DNA of 5,322 nucleotides from Oscillospiraceae bacterium (GCA_904501855.1 CAJGCI010000132.1:1-5322); one strand, 5' to 3'. Counted from the stretch's first letter, positions 1-5,107 are shown. Notes: a model not told the origin generated them from the letters alone. Numbers and translations: made by a program.

Positions 1-1259
1 GCACCGCGGGTGCAGGCGTCTTCGCAGCGGCGGTTGCAGACGTAGCCGCAGACGGACGGGAACGGGTTGTCCTGCTTGATCAGAGCGAGAGCGTCCTGAT
101 AACGGCCTTCCTTGGCCAGCTTGATGTAACCCTGAATGGCGATGTGTGCCGGGCAGGCGGTCTTACAGGGAGCCGTGCCGGACTCATGGCAGTTCTTGCG
201 GTTGTCTTCCACATAGTTGGGGTTCCACTTGTCTTCGCCCCATTTCAGACCGATGGGGAGTTCCTGCTTCGGATATTCCACACAGCCGTCTTTGTTGCAC
301 AGCTTCTGACCCAGTTTCAGCGCGCCGGCCGGGCAGACTTCCACACACTTGCCGCAGGCCACGCAGTTGTCCTTGTCCACGTGGGCGCGGTAGGCGGAAG
401 CGGAGAGGTTCGGTGTGTTGAACAGCTGGGAGGTACGCAGCGCAAAACACACGCCCAGATCACAGTTGCACAGACCGAAGATCTTGTCGGTGCCGTCGAT
501 GTTGGTGACCTGATGGACATAGCCGTTGTCTTCGGCACGCTGGCAGATCGCCAGTACCTCTTCCTTCGTGATGCGTCGGCCTTTTCCGGTCTCCACCAGA
601 TAATCGGCATAGTCACCGAGACCGATGCAGCAGTCGTCCTGGATCTCGCCGGAGCCTTCGCCCTTGGCACGCCGCGCGTTGCGGCAGGAGCAGTAGCCCA
701 CGGAGAAGTTGTCATACTTGTCCAGCCAGTGGGAGATGTGTTCGATGGGAAGAGATTCCTGCGTGGCGGGGATGGCCTGTTCCACGGGGATGACGTGCAT
801 GCCGATACCGGCGCCTCCCGGCGGCATCAGGTGGGTCTTGCCCGCCAGGGGAAGGTAGGTCATCTTGTCGAACTGTTCGCCCAGTTCCGGATACTTTTTG
901 AACTGCCATTCCACCATGTTGGTCATCTCGGCGATGCCGGGAACGAAAAGCTGTACATAGTACTGCTTTACCCGCTGCGGATTCTCCCGGTGGTATTCCA
1001 CCGCACCGGTGGCAGCTGCCTTCTCCAGAAGTTCCTCCACGTGCTTGGGATCCTTTCCGGTGAGCCTGGCGATCTCCTCCAGTGTTTTGGGCTTGCGAAC
1101 GCCCATCTTCAGCATGATCTCTGCCTGTTCGTCGCTTTCCAGGGAACGGTCCAGAAGGATATACTCCGGATCTTCCTCGGTCAGTTTCGTGATCCCCAGT
1201 TTCTGCGGGATCCGGTCGGTAATCATCTTACCGAGTTCAAATAAAATCTCTCTTGCCAT
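1..1259 (-). CDS. Fe-S/FAD glutamate-synthase-like oxidoreductase, N-terminal part (C-terminus off the left edge)
   Basis: This gene reads leftward and leaves the window after 419 complete residues, so only its N-terminal half or less is visible. Residues about 44-92 resemble a small winged-helix-like helical domain. A Cys-rich region follows: C190-S-C192, C210-C211 and C264-N-C266 with C271. Next is a classical ferredoxin motif, C299-x2-C302-x2-C305-x3-C309-P. After it, C357, C365, C369, C404, C408, C412 and C416 match the Fe-S N-terminal domain of glutamate synthase small subunits, which normally precedes FAD- and NAD(P)H-binding Rossmann folds. Those folds would lie outside the window. The likely role is cytosolic electron transfer between NAD(P)H and an Fe-S partner; the substrate cannot be told. 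The ATG at 1259 is preceded by AAGAGGG at a suitable distance. The gene has its own promoter and a palindromic operator. A long open frame on the opposite strand is a shadow. Confidence 0.88.
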   Translation of the reverse strand, partial: MAREILFELGKMITDRIPQKLGITKLTEEDPEYILLDRSLESDEQAEIMLKMGVRKPKTLEEIARLTGKDPKHVEELLEKAAATGAVEYHRENPQRVKQYYVQLFVPGIAEMTNMVEWQFKKYPELGEQFDKMTYLPLAGKTHLMPPGGAGIGMHVIPVEQAIPATQESLPIEHISHWLDKYDNFSVGYCSCRNARRAKGEGSGEIQDDCCIGLGDYADYLVETGKGRRITKEEVLAICQRAEDNGYVHQVTNIDGTDKIFGLCNCDLGVCFALRTSQLFNTPNLSASAYRAHVDKDNCVACGKCVEVCPAGALKLGQKLCNKDGCVEYPKQELPIGLKWGEDKWNPNYVEDNRKNCHESGTAPCKTACPAHIAIQGYIKLAKEGRYQDALALIKQDNPFPSVCGYVCNRRCEDACTRG

Positions 1260-1295
1260 AGTAATAGCCCTCTTTTCTTTAGTGAACATGTATAG

Positions 1296-1312
1296 TGGTG
1301 AAGTGTTCACCA
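1296..1312. promoter_or_regulatory. Palindromic operator at the oxidoreductase transcription start
   Basis: TGGTGAA-GTG-TTCACCA is a perfect 7+3+7 palindrome covering the predicted +1 and abutting the -10 box of the oxidoreductase promoter. A further half-site GTGAACA (1282-1288) is inverted relative to TGTTCAC (1304-1310), giving three GTGAA-type half-sites in about 30 bp. A dimer bound here would block transcription. The adjacent GntR-family regulator is the obvious candidate ligand, but that pairing is inferred. Confidence 0.6.
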
Positions 1313-1314
1313 AG

Positions 1315-1343
1315 AATATATCATGGAGCGGGATTTATGGCAA
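1315..1343 (-). promoter_or_regulatory. Sigma-A promoter of the oxidoreductase gene
   Basis: On the minus strand a -35 box TTGCCA (1343-1338, 5 of 6 consensus) and a -10 box TATATT (1320-1315, 5 of 6) are separated by exactly 17 bp. The predicted start near 1308 leaves a leader of roughly 50 nt before the ATG at 1259. The promoter lies just downstream of the terminator of the GntR gene, so the oxidoreductase is probably transcribed separately from its regulator. Confidence 0.72.
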
Positions 1344-1354
1344 GGCTTTTTCGC

Positions 1355-1394
1355 AAAAAAAAATCAGACAGAAAGTACGGTGACTTTCTGCCTG
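1355..1394 (-). terminator. Intrinsic terminator of the GntR regulator gene
   Basis: Read on the minus strand, arms CAGGCAGAAAGT and ACTTTCTGTCTG (12 bp with one G-U pair) enclose a 6-nt loop, and an A plus nine T follow. The hairpin starts 13 bp after the GntR stop codon. It separates the regulator's transcript from the oxidoreductase promoter. Confidence 0.88.
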
Positions 1395-1407
1395 CTTCCG
1401 CGGTCAT

Positions 1408-2115
1408 CTATTCCTTGTAAATGGCATCTGGTCCTTCCAGGACCGGACGAATCATTTCCAGCATTTCCTTCTTCGCTTTCTCCGGCTGCCGGTGCACGAT
1501 GCTGTCATGTATGGTTTCCAGATGATCCATTGTCTTCTTCAGGCCTAAGTGCTGGATGTACAGCGCATAGAGACGGCGCTGCGGGATCACGGTGGAGTGA
1601 TAGAGAAGATACATGAGCGAATTGTCACTGAGTTCGTAGATCTTCTGGAAAAACTCCGTGATAAGTACGCAGATACGGGAGATATCCTTCTCCTGCCGCA
1701 TCTGTTCCAGGATCGGAGTCAGCTGCCGGATCTGGTCATCACTGGCCCGGCGCATCAGAGAATCCACGATGAGAGGATCCACCGCCGTGCGGCTTTCCCA
1801 GAAGGACCGGGCATCTCTCTCGTTCAGGTCCCCGCCGTTAAAACGCATCATGGCCACCATGGTCTCCGTGGTACCCTGCATGCGGTAGTCTGCCACATAG
1901 GTCCCATGACGGGGTTTGACGGTGACGAACCCCTTGGCGGCAAGTTCGGCGATGCCGGCGTTGATGATGGTGAGACTTACTCCCATATCCTGGCACAGCT
2001 GCCGTGCAGGGGGCAGACGGTCGCCTACTTTCAGTTCTCCGGAGAGGATCTTGTCCTCAATGGTACTTACGAAGGCCTCCCGGACGGAAGGCACTGAGAT
2101 CTTGTCAAACGGCAT
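1408..2115 (-). CDS. GntR-family transcriptional regulator (FadR/FCD-like)
   Basis: This 235-residue protein is of normal length for the FadR subfamily. Residues about 12-75 form the GntR winged helix: I-x-x-G-x-L-x-x-GDRLPPARQL at 23-40, G45-V-S as the start of the recognition helix, and the wing R69-H-G-T-Y-V. Residues about 97-225 form an all-helical ligand-binding domain of FCD type. The usual FCD metal ligands look mostly replaced: the D-x-x-F-H motif reads T153-E-F-F-Q157, and the last His aligns with M221, while H203 remains. The effector is therefore unlikely to be a canonical metal-bound carboxylate; its identity cannot be read from sequence. The ATG at 2115 has AAGGA about 10 nt upstream. 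Its own promoter and terminator make it monocistronic. It most likely represses itself and the downstream oxidoreductase, whose promoter carries a palindrome. Confidence 0.9.
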   Translation of the reverse strand: MPFDKISVPSVREAFVSTIEDKILSGELKVGDRLPPARQLCQDMGVSLTIINAGIAELAAKGFVTVKPRHGTYVADYRMQGTTETMVAMMRFNGGDLNERDARSFWESRTAVDPLIVDSLMRRASDDQIRQLTPILEQMRQEKDISRICVLITEFFQKIYELSDNSLMYLLYHSTVIPQRRLYALYIQHLGLKKTMDHLETIHDSIVHRQPEKAKKEMLEMIRPVLEGPDAIYKE

Positions 2116-2133
2116 TGCAATCGGTTCCTTTTT

Positions 2134-2158
2134 CTGTGATATCCTGATGTTATCACAG
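2134..2158. promoter_or_regulatory. Inverted repeat across the -10 box of the GntR gene, probable autoregulatory operator
   Basis: CTGTGATA (2134-2141) and TATCACAG (2151-2158) are perfect 8-bp arms separated by 9 bp. They cover the -10 box and the predicted start of the regulator's own promoter. The GTGA/TCAC half-sites recall those of the palindrome at 1296-1312, although arm spacing and flanks differ. Autorepression by GntR is a reasonable inference but is not proven by the sequence. Confidence 0.5.
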
Positions 2159-2175
2159 GATCACCGCGGTGTCAA
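2147..2175 (-). promoter_or_regulatory. Promoter of the GntR regulator gene
   Basis: On the minus strand TTGACA (2175-2170, perfect -35) is followed after 17 bp by TAACAT (2152-2147, 4 of 6). The predicted start is near 2140, giving a leader of about 25 nt with the AAGGA site. The -35 box directly abuts the T-tract of the upstream mazG-like gene's terminator. Confidence 0.65.
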
Positions 2176-2208
2176 AACGGCCGCGGAGACGATGTCTTCC
2201 ACGGCCGT
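2174..2208 (-). terminator. Intrinsic terminator of the repressor-mazG operon
   Basis: On the minus strand ACGGCCGTGGAAGAC pairs with GTCTCCGCGGCCGT (one G-U pair, one bulged A, ATC loop). The T run that follows is only four bases long and merges into the TTGACA of the next promoter. The stem is long and GC-rich but the U tract is weak, so some read-through into the GntR gene is possible. It begins 4 bp after the mazG-like stop codon. Confidence 0.65.
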
Positions 2209-2211
2209 GTT

Positions 2212-2532
2212 TCACAGTCTGTCGTATTTGTCTGCCCGTCCCCGGGCTTTTTCCACCGGATATTTCCTCTCGTTCTGATCCATCTTCTCCCGGACGATCT
2301 CGTCGGCGTCCAGACCCAGACAGTCCAGCATCTCACAGCAGCAGGTGATGACGTCCGCCAGTTCCGCCTTCACGGCGTCCCGGTCATAGTCCGTCTCGTT
2401 CCACTGGAAGCACTCCAGCAGCTCGCCTGCCTCGATGGCGATGGACTTGGCCAGGTTGGCCGGCGTGTGGAACTGCTCCCAGTCCCGGTCGGCCACGAAC
2501 TTCCGGATCCGCTCTCTCGTTTCCTCTCTCAT
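2212..2532 (-). CDS. MazG-like nucleotide pyrophosphohydrolase
   Basis: This 106-residue protein is a single-domain all-alpha NTP pyrophosphatase of the MazG-like/dCTPase class. These enzymes hydrolyse (d)NTPs to NMP and pyrophosphate in the cytosol and remove unwanted nucleotides. The N-terminal block D15-RDWEQFHTPANLA-K29 is typical. The magnesium-binding motif is present as E34-x2-E37 and E57-x2-D60. The C-terminal KMDQNERKYPVEKARG block (83-98) is also characteristic. Its length fits the short family members, not the two-domain MazG. It starts 4 bp after the stop of the S24 repressor gene, and its ribosome binding site (AAGGGG) lies inside the end of that gene, so the two are very probably co-transcribed and translationally coupled. 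Expression should thus follow the repressor's own control. The preferred nucleotide cannot be deduced. Confidence 0.92.
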   Translation of the reverse strand: MREETRERIRKFVADRDWEQFHTPANLAKSIAIEAGELLECFQWNETDYDRDAVKAELADVITCCCEMLDCLGLDADEIVREKMDQNERKYPVEKARGRADKYDRL

Positions 2533-2536
2533 ACGC

Positions 2537-3376
2537 TCACCCCTTGTAATCGAATCCCGTGCGGTTGAGTACCTTTCCCACCACGGCGAAGTTGTTGTGC
2601 TGCGTCACCCGGATGGGGTCGTATTTCGGATTGAAGGATACCAGCACCGGTTTCTTCTGCACGTTGCCGGAGGAGTAGAGGTAGTCGTCCATCTCCTCCT
2701 CGCCGGGCATCTCCTCCTCGTACCGTTTGATATAGCTCTCGCCGTCCAGCAGGAAGATCCCCACGTCGCCGGGACGGAGGGTCACCGTGCGCTTGACAAA
2801 GGCCAGCTGATCGCTGTAATAGGCCGGCTCCATGCTGTCCCCGGCGATGCGCAGGGCAAACTGGGTGCCGGCGGGCACCACGCTGCGGGGCAGGGCGATG
2901 CGGTCATGGACATCGCTGTCCAGAAACTGTCCGGTGCCGGCGGAGGCCGCCTGCAGGTAGAGATCGAACTCCACGATGTTGTCGGGAGCCTCGTCCGGAG
3001 CCTCTCCGGGATCGCGGTCGTAGTCACCGCTCTTTTTCAGAAGCCGGATGTACTGTTCCACCAGGGCCCGGCCCTCGTCGTTCAGCGACTCCGGTCCCAT
3101 TCCGCGGGCCGCGCCCTCCAGGAAATATCCGGAGATGTCCTCAATGTCCAGCGCCCGGCACAGTGCCAGCAGCTGATAGGCATTTGGGACTCTCGCCCCT
3201 GTTTCCCAGCAGCTGTAGGAACTGGGGGACAGTGAGATCCCATATGCTTCCAGCTGCCTGACGAACTGTCCCTGGCGGATCTTCTTTTCCCGCCGGGCAA
3301 GGGACAGGCGGGACCCCAGGAGATTGTCCCGGGAGGCCTCCGGTATGTAATAGGTGTTGTGTTTCTTATCGTCCAT
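2537..3376 (-). CDS. XRE-type HTH / S24 (LexA/CI-like) self-cleaving repressor
   Basis: This 279-residue protein has an XRE helix-turn-helix at about 20-86 (L-x2-R-R-E-K-K-I then Y54-S-C-W-E-T-G-A-R-V-P64, the usual end of recognition helix and turn). An acidic linker lies at about 118-137, and an S24 peptidase domain fills about 138-272. The S24 features are intact: a probable Ala146-Gly147 cleavage bond in AASAGTG, the nucleophile S181 in I-A-G-D-S-M-E-P, and the general base K217 in Y-I-K-R-Y. Such repressors normally cleave themselves when they meet RecA filaments, relieving repression. It is longer than LexA (about 200) and closer to phage or mobile-element CI-like repressors and chromosomal S24 regulators. 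The ATG at 3376 has a strong AGGAGG site 9 nt upstream. It is divergent from an operon with an ImmA/IrrE protease, its likely antagonist, and precedes the mazG-like gene. Confidence 0.92.
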   Translation of the reverse strand: MDDKKHNTYYIPEASRDNLLGSRLSLARREKKIRQGQFVRQLEAYGISLSPSSYSCWETGARVPNAYQLLALCRALDIEDISGYFLEGAARGMGPESLNDEGRALVEQYIRLLKKSGDYDRDPGEAPDEAPDNIVEFDLYLQAASAGTGQFLDSDVHDRIALPRSVVPAGTQFALRIAGDSMEPAYYSDQLAFVKRTVTLRPGDVGIFLLDGESYIKRYEEEMPGEEEMDDYLYSSGNVQKKPVLVSFNPKYDPIRVTQHNNFAVVGKVLNRTGFDYKG

Positions 3377-3434
3377 GATTCGGTTCCTCCTGTGGTACCG
3401 CCCTTGGGACGGCAGGGGATATTATTCTGCACTC

Positions 3435-3463
3435 ATTATATAGGAGAAATGGGAGCTGGTCAA
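3435..3463 (-). promoter_or_regulatory. Promoter of the S24 repressor-mazG operon
   Basis: On the minus strand TTGACC (3463-3458, 5 of 6) and a perfect TATAAT (3440-3435) are 17 bp apart. The predicted start near 3428 gives a leader of about 52 nt. This is one of the strongest promoters in the window by consensus, as expected for a repressor kept at steady levels by autoregulation. Confidence 0.8.
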
Positions 3464-3470
3464 TAAAATA

Positions 3471-3515
3471 ATTGCAATATGTACGAATAAAGTGACATAT
3501 TCTTGCTTAACGCAA
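3471..3515. promoter_or_regulatory. Cluster of inverted repeats between the divergent promoters, candidate operators
   Basis: This AT-rich stretch lies between the two -35 boxes. AATATGT (3476-3482) and ACATATT (3495-3501) are perfect 7-bp arms 12 bp apart. Inside them GAATA (3485-3489) and TATTC (3498-3502) form a second, overlapping pair. TTGC (3503-3506) and GCAA (3512-3515) form a third with a 5-bp centre, and ATTGCAAT (3471-3478) is an 8-bp palindrome. Sites here could be bound by the S24 repressor and influence both directions. AT-rich DNA yields such repeats by chance, so the assignment is tentative. Confidence 0.4.
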
Positions 3516-3523
3516 ATTTTTTA

Positions 3524-3553
3524 TTGACAAGGCCGGGAACCGGGATATATCAT
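3524..3553 (+). promoter_or_regulatory. Promoter of the ImmA/IrrE operon
   Basis: A perfect -35 TTGACA lies at 3524-3529. The -10 is either TATCAT (3548-3553, 18-bp spacer, 5 of 6) or TATATC (3546-3551, 16-bp spacer). The spacer holds a tandem repeat, CCGGGAA (3533-3539) and CCGGGAT (3540-3546), which is GC-rich in an otherwise AT-rich region and might be a protein site. The start would be near 3557-3560, about 45 nt before the first gene. Confidence 0.65.
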
Positions 3554-3562
3554 GGGGGTGCG

Positions 3563-3607
3563 ATGGAAACAAAACAGAAACAAAAGCGAAGGAGGGATGC
3601 CTGGTGA
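3563..3607 (+). CDS. Possible 14-residue leader ORF (METKQKQKRRRDAW)
   Basis: An ATG at 3563 opens a 14-codon basic peptide ending at TGA 3605-3607, which overlaps the GTG start of the next gene by 4 nt (GTGA). GGGGGTG (3554-3560) is a possible ribosome site, but the promoter model places transcription start near 3557-3560, leaving almost no leader. Its last codons are also the ribosome binding site (AAGGAGGG) of the next gene. It may be a coupling peptide or a chance frame. Confidence 0.2.
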   Translation: METKQKQKRRRDAW

Positions 3608-3897
3608 CTGCCACTACTGTCCACGTGCCGGAGAACCGGAAGAAGACGCCGGTACGTGTCATCGCGGAAATAGACGAGCAGGGCAATCAGCGGCCGCTGC
3701 GCATCAAATGGCAGAACTGTGAGTATGTGGTAGACCGGATCCTGGGCGTGAAAAAGTCCTTTCCGTTCTGCACCGGCGTGATCGCCGACTGCTATATGAT
3801 CGAGATCGGGGGCAAGGTCTCCTACCTGTTCCTGGAGGGAAAGCGCAGATGGTTCGTCGGGGAGAAGTGTGAGCAGCAGCTGGGCTATGGGGTATGA
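3604..3897 (+). CDS. Small protein of unknown function, first gene of the ImmA/IrrE operon
   Basis: This 97-residue protein is not firmly recognised. It starts at GTG 3604, 7 nt after a strong AAGGAGGG site; no in-frame ATG precedes it and the next Met is residue 65. After a basic, probably flexible N-terminus (1-18) the sequence alternates in short beta-strand-like stretches: VRVIAEI (17-23), L32-R-I-K-W36, Y41-V-V-D-R-I-L47, Y64-M-I-E-I68, and Y74-L-F-L77 before R81-R-W-F-V85. The pattern of an I-x-W strand, a Y-x-V-D-x-I strand and a terminal W-F-V recalls small beta-barrel domains of the kind annotated near SOS or Y-family polymerase genes (DUF6504-like). This is a weak resemblance by eye. 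Four cysteines (39, 56, 63, 89) are present but not in an obvious metal motif. The stop overlaps the protease start by 4 nt, so production is coupled. Confidence 0.75.
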   Translation: MTATTVHVPENRKKTPVRVIAEIDEQGNQRPLRIKWQNCEYVVDRILGVKKSFPFCTGVIADCYMIEIGGKVSYLFLEGKRRWFVGEKCEQQLGYGV

Positions 3898-4622
3898 CGA
3901 CGAAAGAGTCCCTGAAGATCATCGGGGAAGACATCCTGAAACAGTGTCCCGATACGGTGCGGCGCATCACCGACTGGCCGGGGACCCGGGAGGTCTACCG
4001 GATGGATCCGGAAGCGTTTTCCACGCAGGTGCTGCACCTGCACCGGAAAGTAATGCGCCTGAGCACCGACGGCAGCATCATCGGCGCGGCGGTGTTCGAA
4101 CACGATCAGATCGTGACCACCTATTCCGTGGACGGGGAGATGATGATCTCCCGGCCCCTGAAGAATACCATTTACATCGACCGGTACGCCTGCACGCAGC
4201 AGCCCCTTCCGGTGCCGGATTCCCGCTTCCGTTTCACGGAGATGCATGAGGCCTGCCACCATATCCTGGTGCGCATGGGATTCATGGAGCCCCGGCCGGT
4301 GATGTACCGGAGGACGGACCGGGAGGAGAGCCGGGAGGAGCGCATGGCGGATTATCTCGCCGCCTACCTTCTCATGCCGGACAGCGTCCTGATCGCCATG
4401 ATGAAGAGCCGGGATTACCGGCCTCTGGTAAGCTATGAGGATGTGATGCCCCGCCGGGACGCCATGTTCTTTGAGAACATGACCCGCTCCCTTCAGGTGT
4501 CCTCCGCCGCGCTGACCCGCCGTCTGCGGGACGCGGGGTTCTGGGAGGACCGGAGCATCTACGAGTACGAGGATCCAGACCGCCCCTGGGGCTACGATCC
4601 CATCGGAGGGGTGATGCCATGA
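3894..4622 (+). CDS. ImmA/IrrE-family zinc metallopeptidase
   Basis: This 242-residue protein carries the hallmark of the ImmA/IrrE (COG2856, DUF955) family. The zinc motif H118-E119-A-C-H122-H lies in F-T-E-M-H-E-A-C-H-H-I-L. About 27 residues on comes E149-x2-A152-D-Y-L-A-A-Y-L-L-M-P162, which supplies the third zinc ligand, probably E149. The C-terminal part (about 180-225) has the usual helical segment V-S-S-A-A-L-T-R-R-L-R, found after the catalytic core in this family. No signal peptide or membrane segment is visible, so it is cytosolic. Known members cleave or inactivate XRE-type repressors: ImmA acts on ImmR in ICEBs1, and IrrE acts on DdrO in Deinococcus. The divergent S24/XRE repressor is the natural candidate substrate. 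The start ATG overlaps the preceding stop (ATGA at 3894), and the stop overlaps the next gene in the same way. Confidence 0.92.
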   Translation: MTTKESLKIIGEDILKQCPDTVRRITDWPGTREVYRMDPEAFSTQVLHLHRKVMRLSTDGSIIGAAVFEHDQIVTTYSVDGEMMISRPLKNTIYIDRYACTQQPLPVPDSRFRFTEMHEACHHILVRMGFMEPRPVMYRRTDREESREERMADYLAAYLLMPDSVLIAMMKSRDYRPLVSYEDVMPRRDAMFFENMTRSLQVSSAALTRRLRDAGFWEDRSIYEYEDPDRPWGYDPIGGVMP

Positions 4623-4972
4623 CCCGGAGAGCCATGGACACCGTGCTGGAACAGTTGCACCGCCATGTGCAGACTCCCGAGGGAAGAGCGGCGCTGGTAC
4701 GGCGCATCTGCACGCCGTTGACGGAGGAGGAGTACCGCCGCGGCATGGAGCGGGGGATCCTCACCGATCCCGTCCTGTACCGGAAGGTGAAGCGTCCCAT
4801 GCGGGACCGGGGCGGACACCGGGTGTGTGATCTGCAGTACGATACGGAGTCGGAGGAGAGGACCCTGATCTTCAAACAGGGCGGCCTCCGTATGGAGATC
4901 CCCCTCCGGGATCTGGACCGGTCCTTCGAGGATCTCATCCGGGACACCGGGGACACGGATCTCAAAAACTGA
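4619..4972 (+). CDS. Hypothetical protein, last gene of the ImmA/IrrE operon
   Basis: I do not recognise this 117-residue protein. It is highly charged, with many Arg and Glu/Asp, and probably soluble; no signal peptide, membrane segment or metal motif is seen. Residues 5-48 look helical (D7-TVLEQLHRHV then LTEEEYRRGMERGIL 34-48). A basic turn follows (K56-VKRPMRDRGGHR-V69), then probable beta strands (D71-LQYD and T82-LIFKQ, with G89-L-R-M-E-I-P95) and a short acidic helix (D98-LDRSFEDLIRD-T110). Its ATG overlaps the protease stop by 4 nt, so it is translated in step with the protease and may be a partner or modulator of it. Coupling and codon use like its neighbours argue it is real. The terminator at 5016-5081 closes the operon. 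Confidence 0.8.
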   Translation: MTRRAMDTVLEQLHRHVQTPEGRAALVRRICTPLTEEEYRRGMERGILTDPVLYRKVKRPMRDRGGHRVCDLQYDTESEERTLIFKQGGLRMEIPLRDLDRSFEDLIRDTGDTDLKN

Positions 4973-5015
4973 ATACGAACCGTCGAGCAAACGGACCCGA
5001 ACAAGATACGAGGTC
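4973..5015. repeat. Short imperfect direct repeat before the terminator
   Basis: ATACGAACCGTCGA (4973-4986) is echoed by ATACGAGGTCGA (5006-5017), the second copy running two bases into the terminator stem. CGAAC, a half-site of Firmicute LexA boxes, occurs twice (4976-4980 and 4998-5002), but neither copy has the matching inverted half at the right distance. Nothing else coding is seen in this gap. Confidence 0.25.
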
Positions 5016-5081
5016 GACCTGCCGGGGTTATCGGACAGAGAACCATATTCTCTTCCGGTGATCACGGCAGGTCTTTTTTTT
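5016..5081 (+). terminator. Long intrinsic terminator of the ImmA/IrrE operon
   Basis: GACCTGCCG (5016-5024) pairs perfectly with CGGCAGGTC (5065-5073), and T8 follows at 5074-5081. The interior also folds: a middle section pairs mostly through A-U and G-U pairs, then CGGA with TCCG, then AGAGAA with TTCTCT around a CCATA loop. The whole is about 58 nt, longer than a typical terminator stem. There is no matching T tract in the other direction, so it acts on the plus strand only. Confidence 0.9.
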
Positions 5082-5107
5082 CGCCACAGGACCGGAAAGG
5101 AGGGGAT

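Noticed and set aside
144..1244. 366-codon open frame on the plus strand
   Set aside because: It lies entirely antisense to the oxidoreductase, whose reading frame contains conserved Fe-S motifs, a ribosome site and a promoter. The antisense translation shows no recognisable motifs and is a GC-rich codon-bias artefact.
2435..3235. 266-codon open frame on the plus strand
   Set aside because: It is antisense to the S24 repressor and part of the mazG-like gene, both of which have intact family motifs. No ribosome site or promoter supports it.
3398..3412. Hairpin CCGCCC/GGGaCGG in the repressor leader, considered as an RNA switch
   Set aside because: The stem is short with a very tight loop and a bulge, and it does not include the AGGAGG site. 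There is no conserved riboswitch-like architecture.
4973..5015. LexA-box candidates around two CGAAC half-sites
   Set aside because: Neither has the inverted GTTCG half at the 4-bp spacing required for a Firmicute LexA box.
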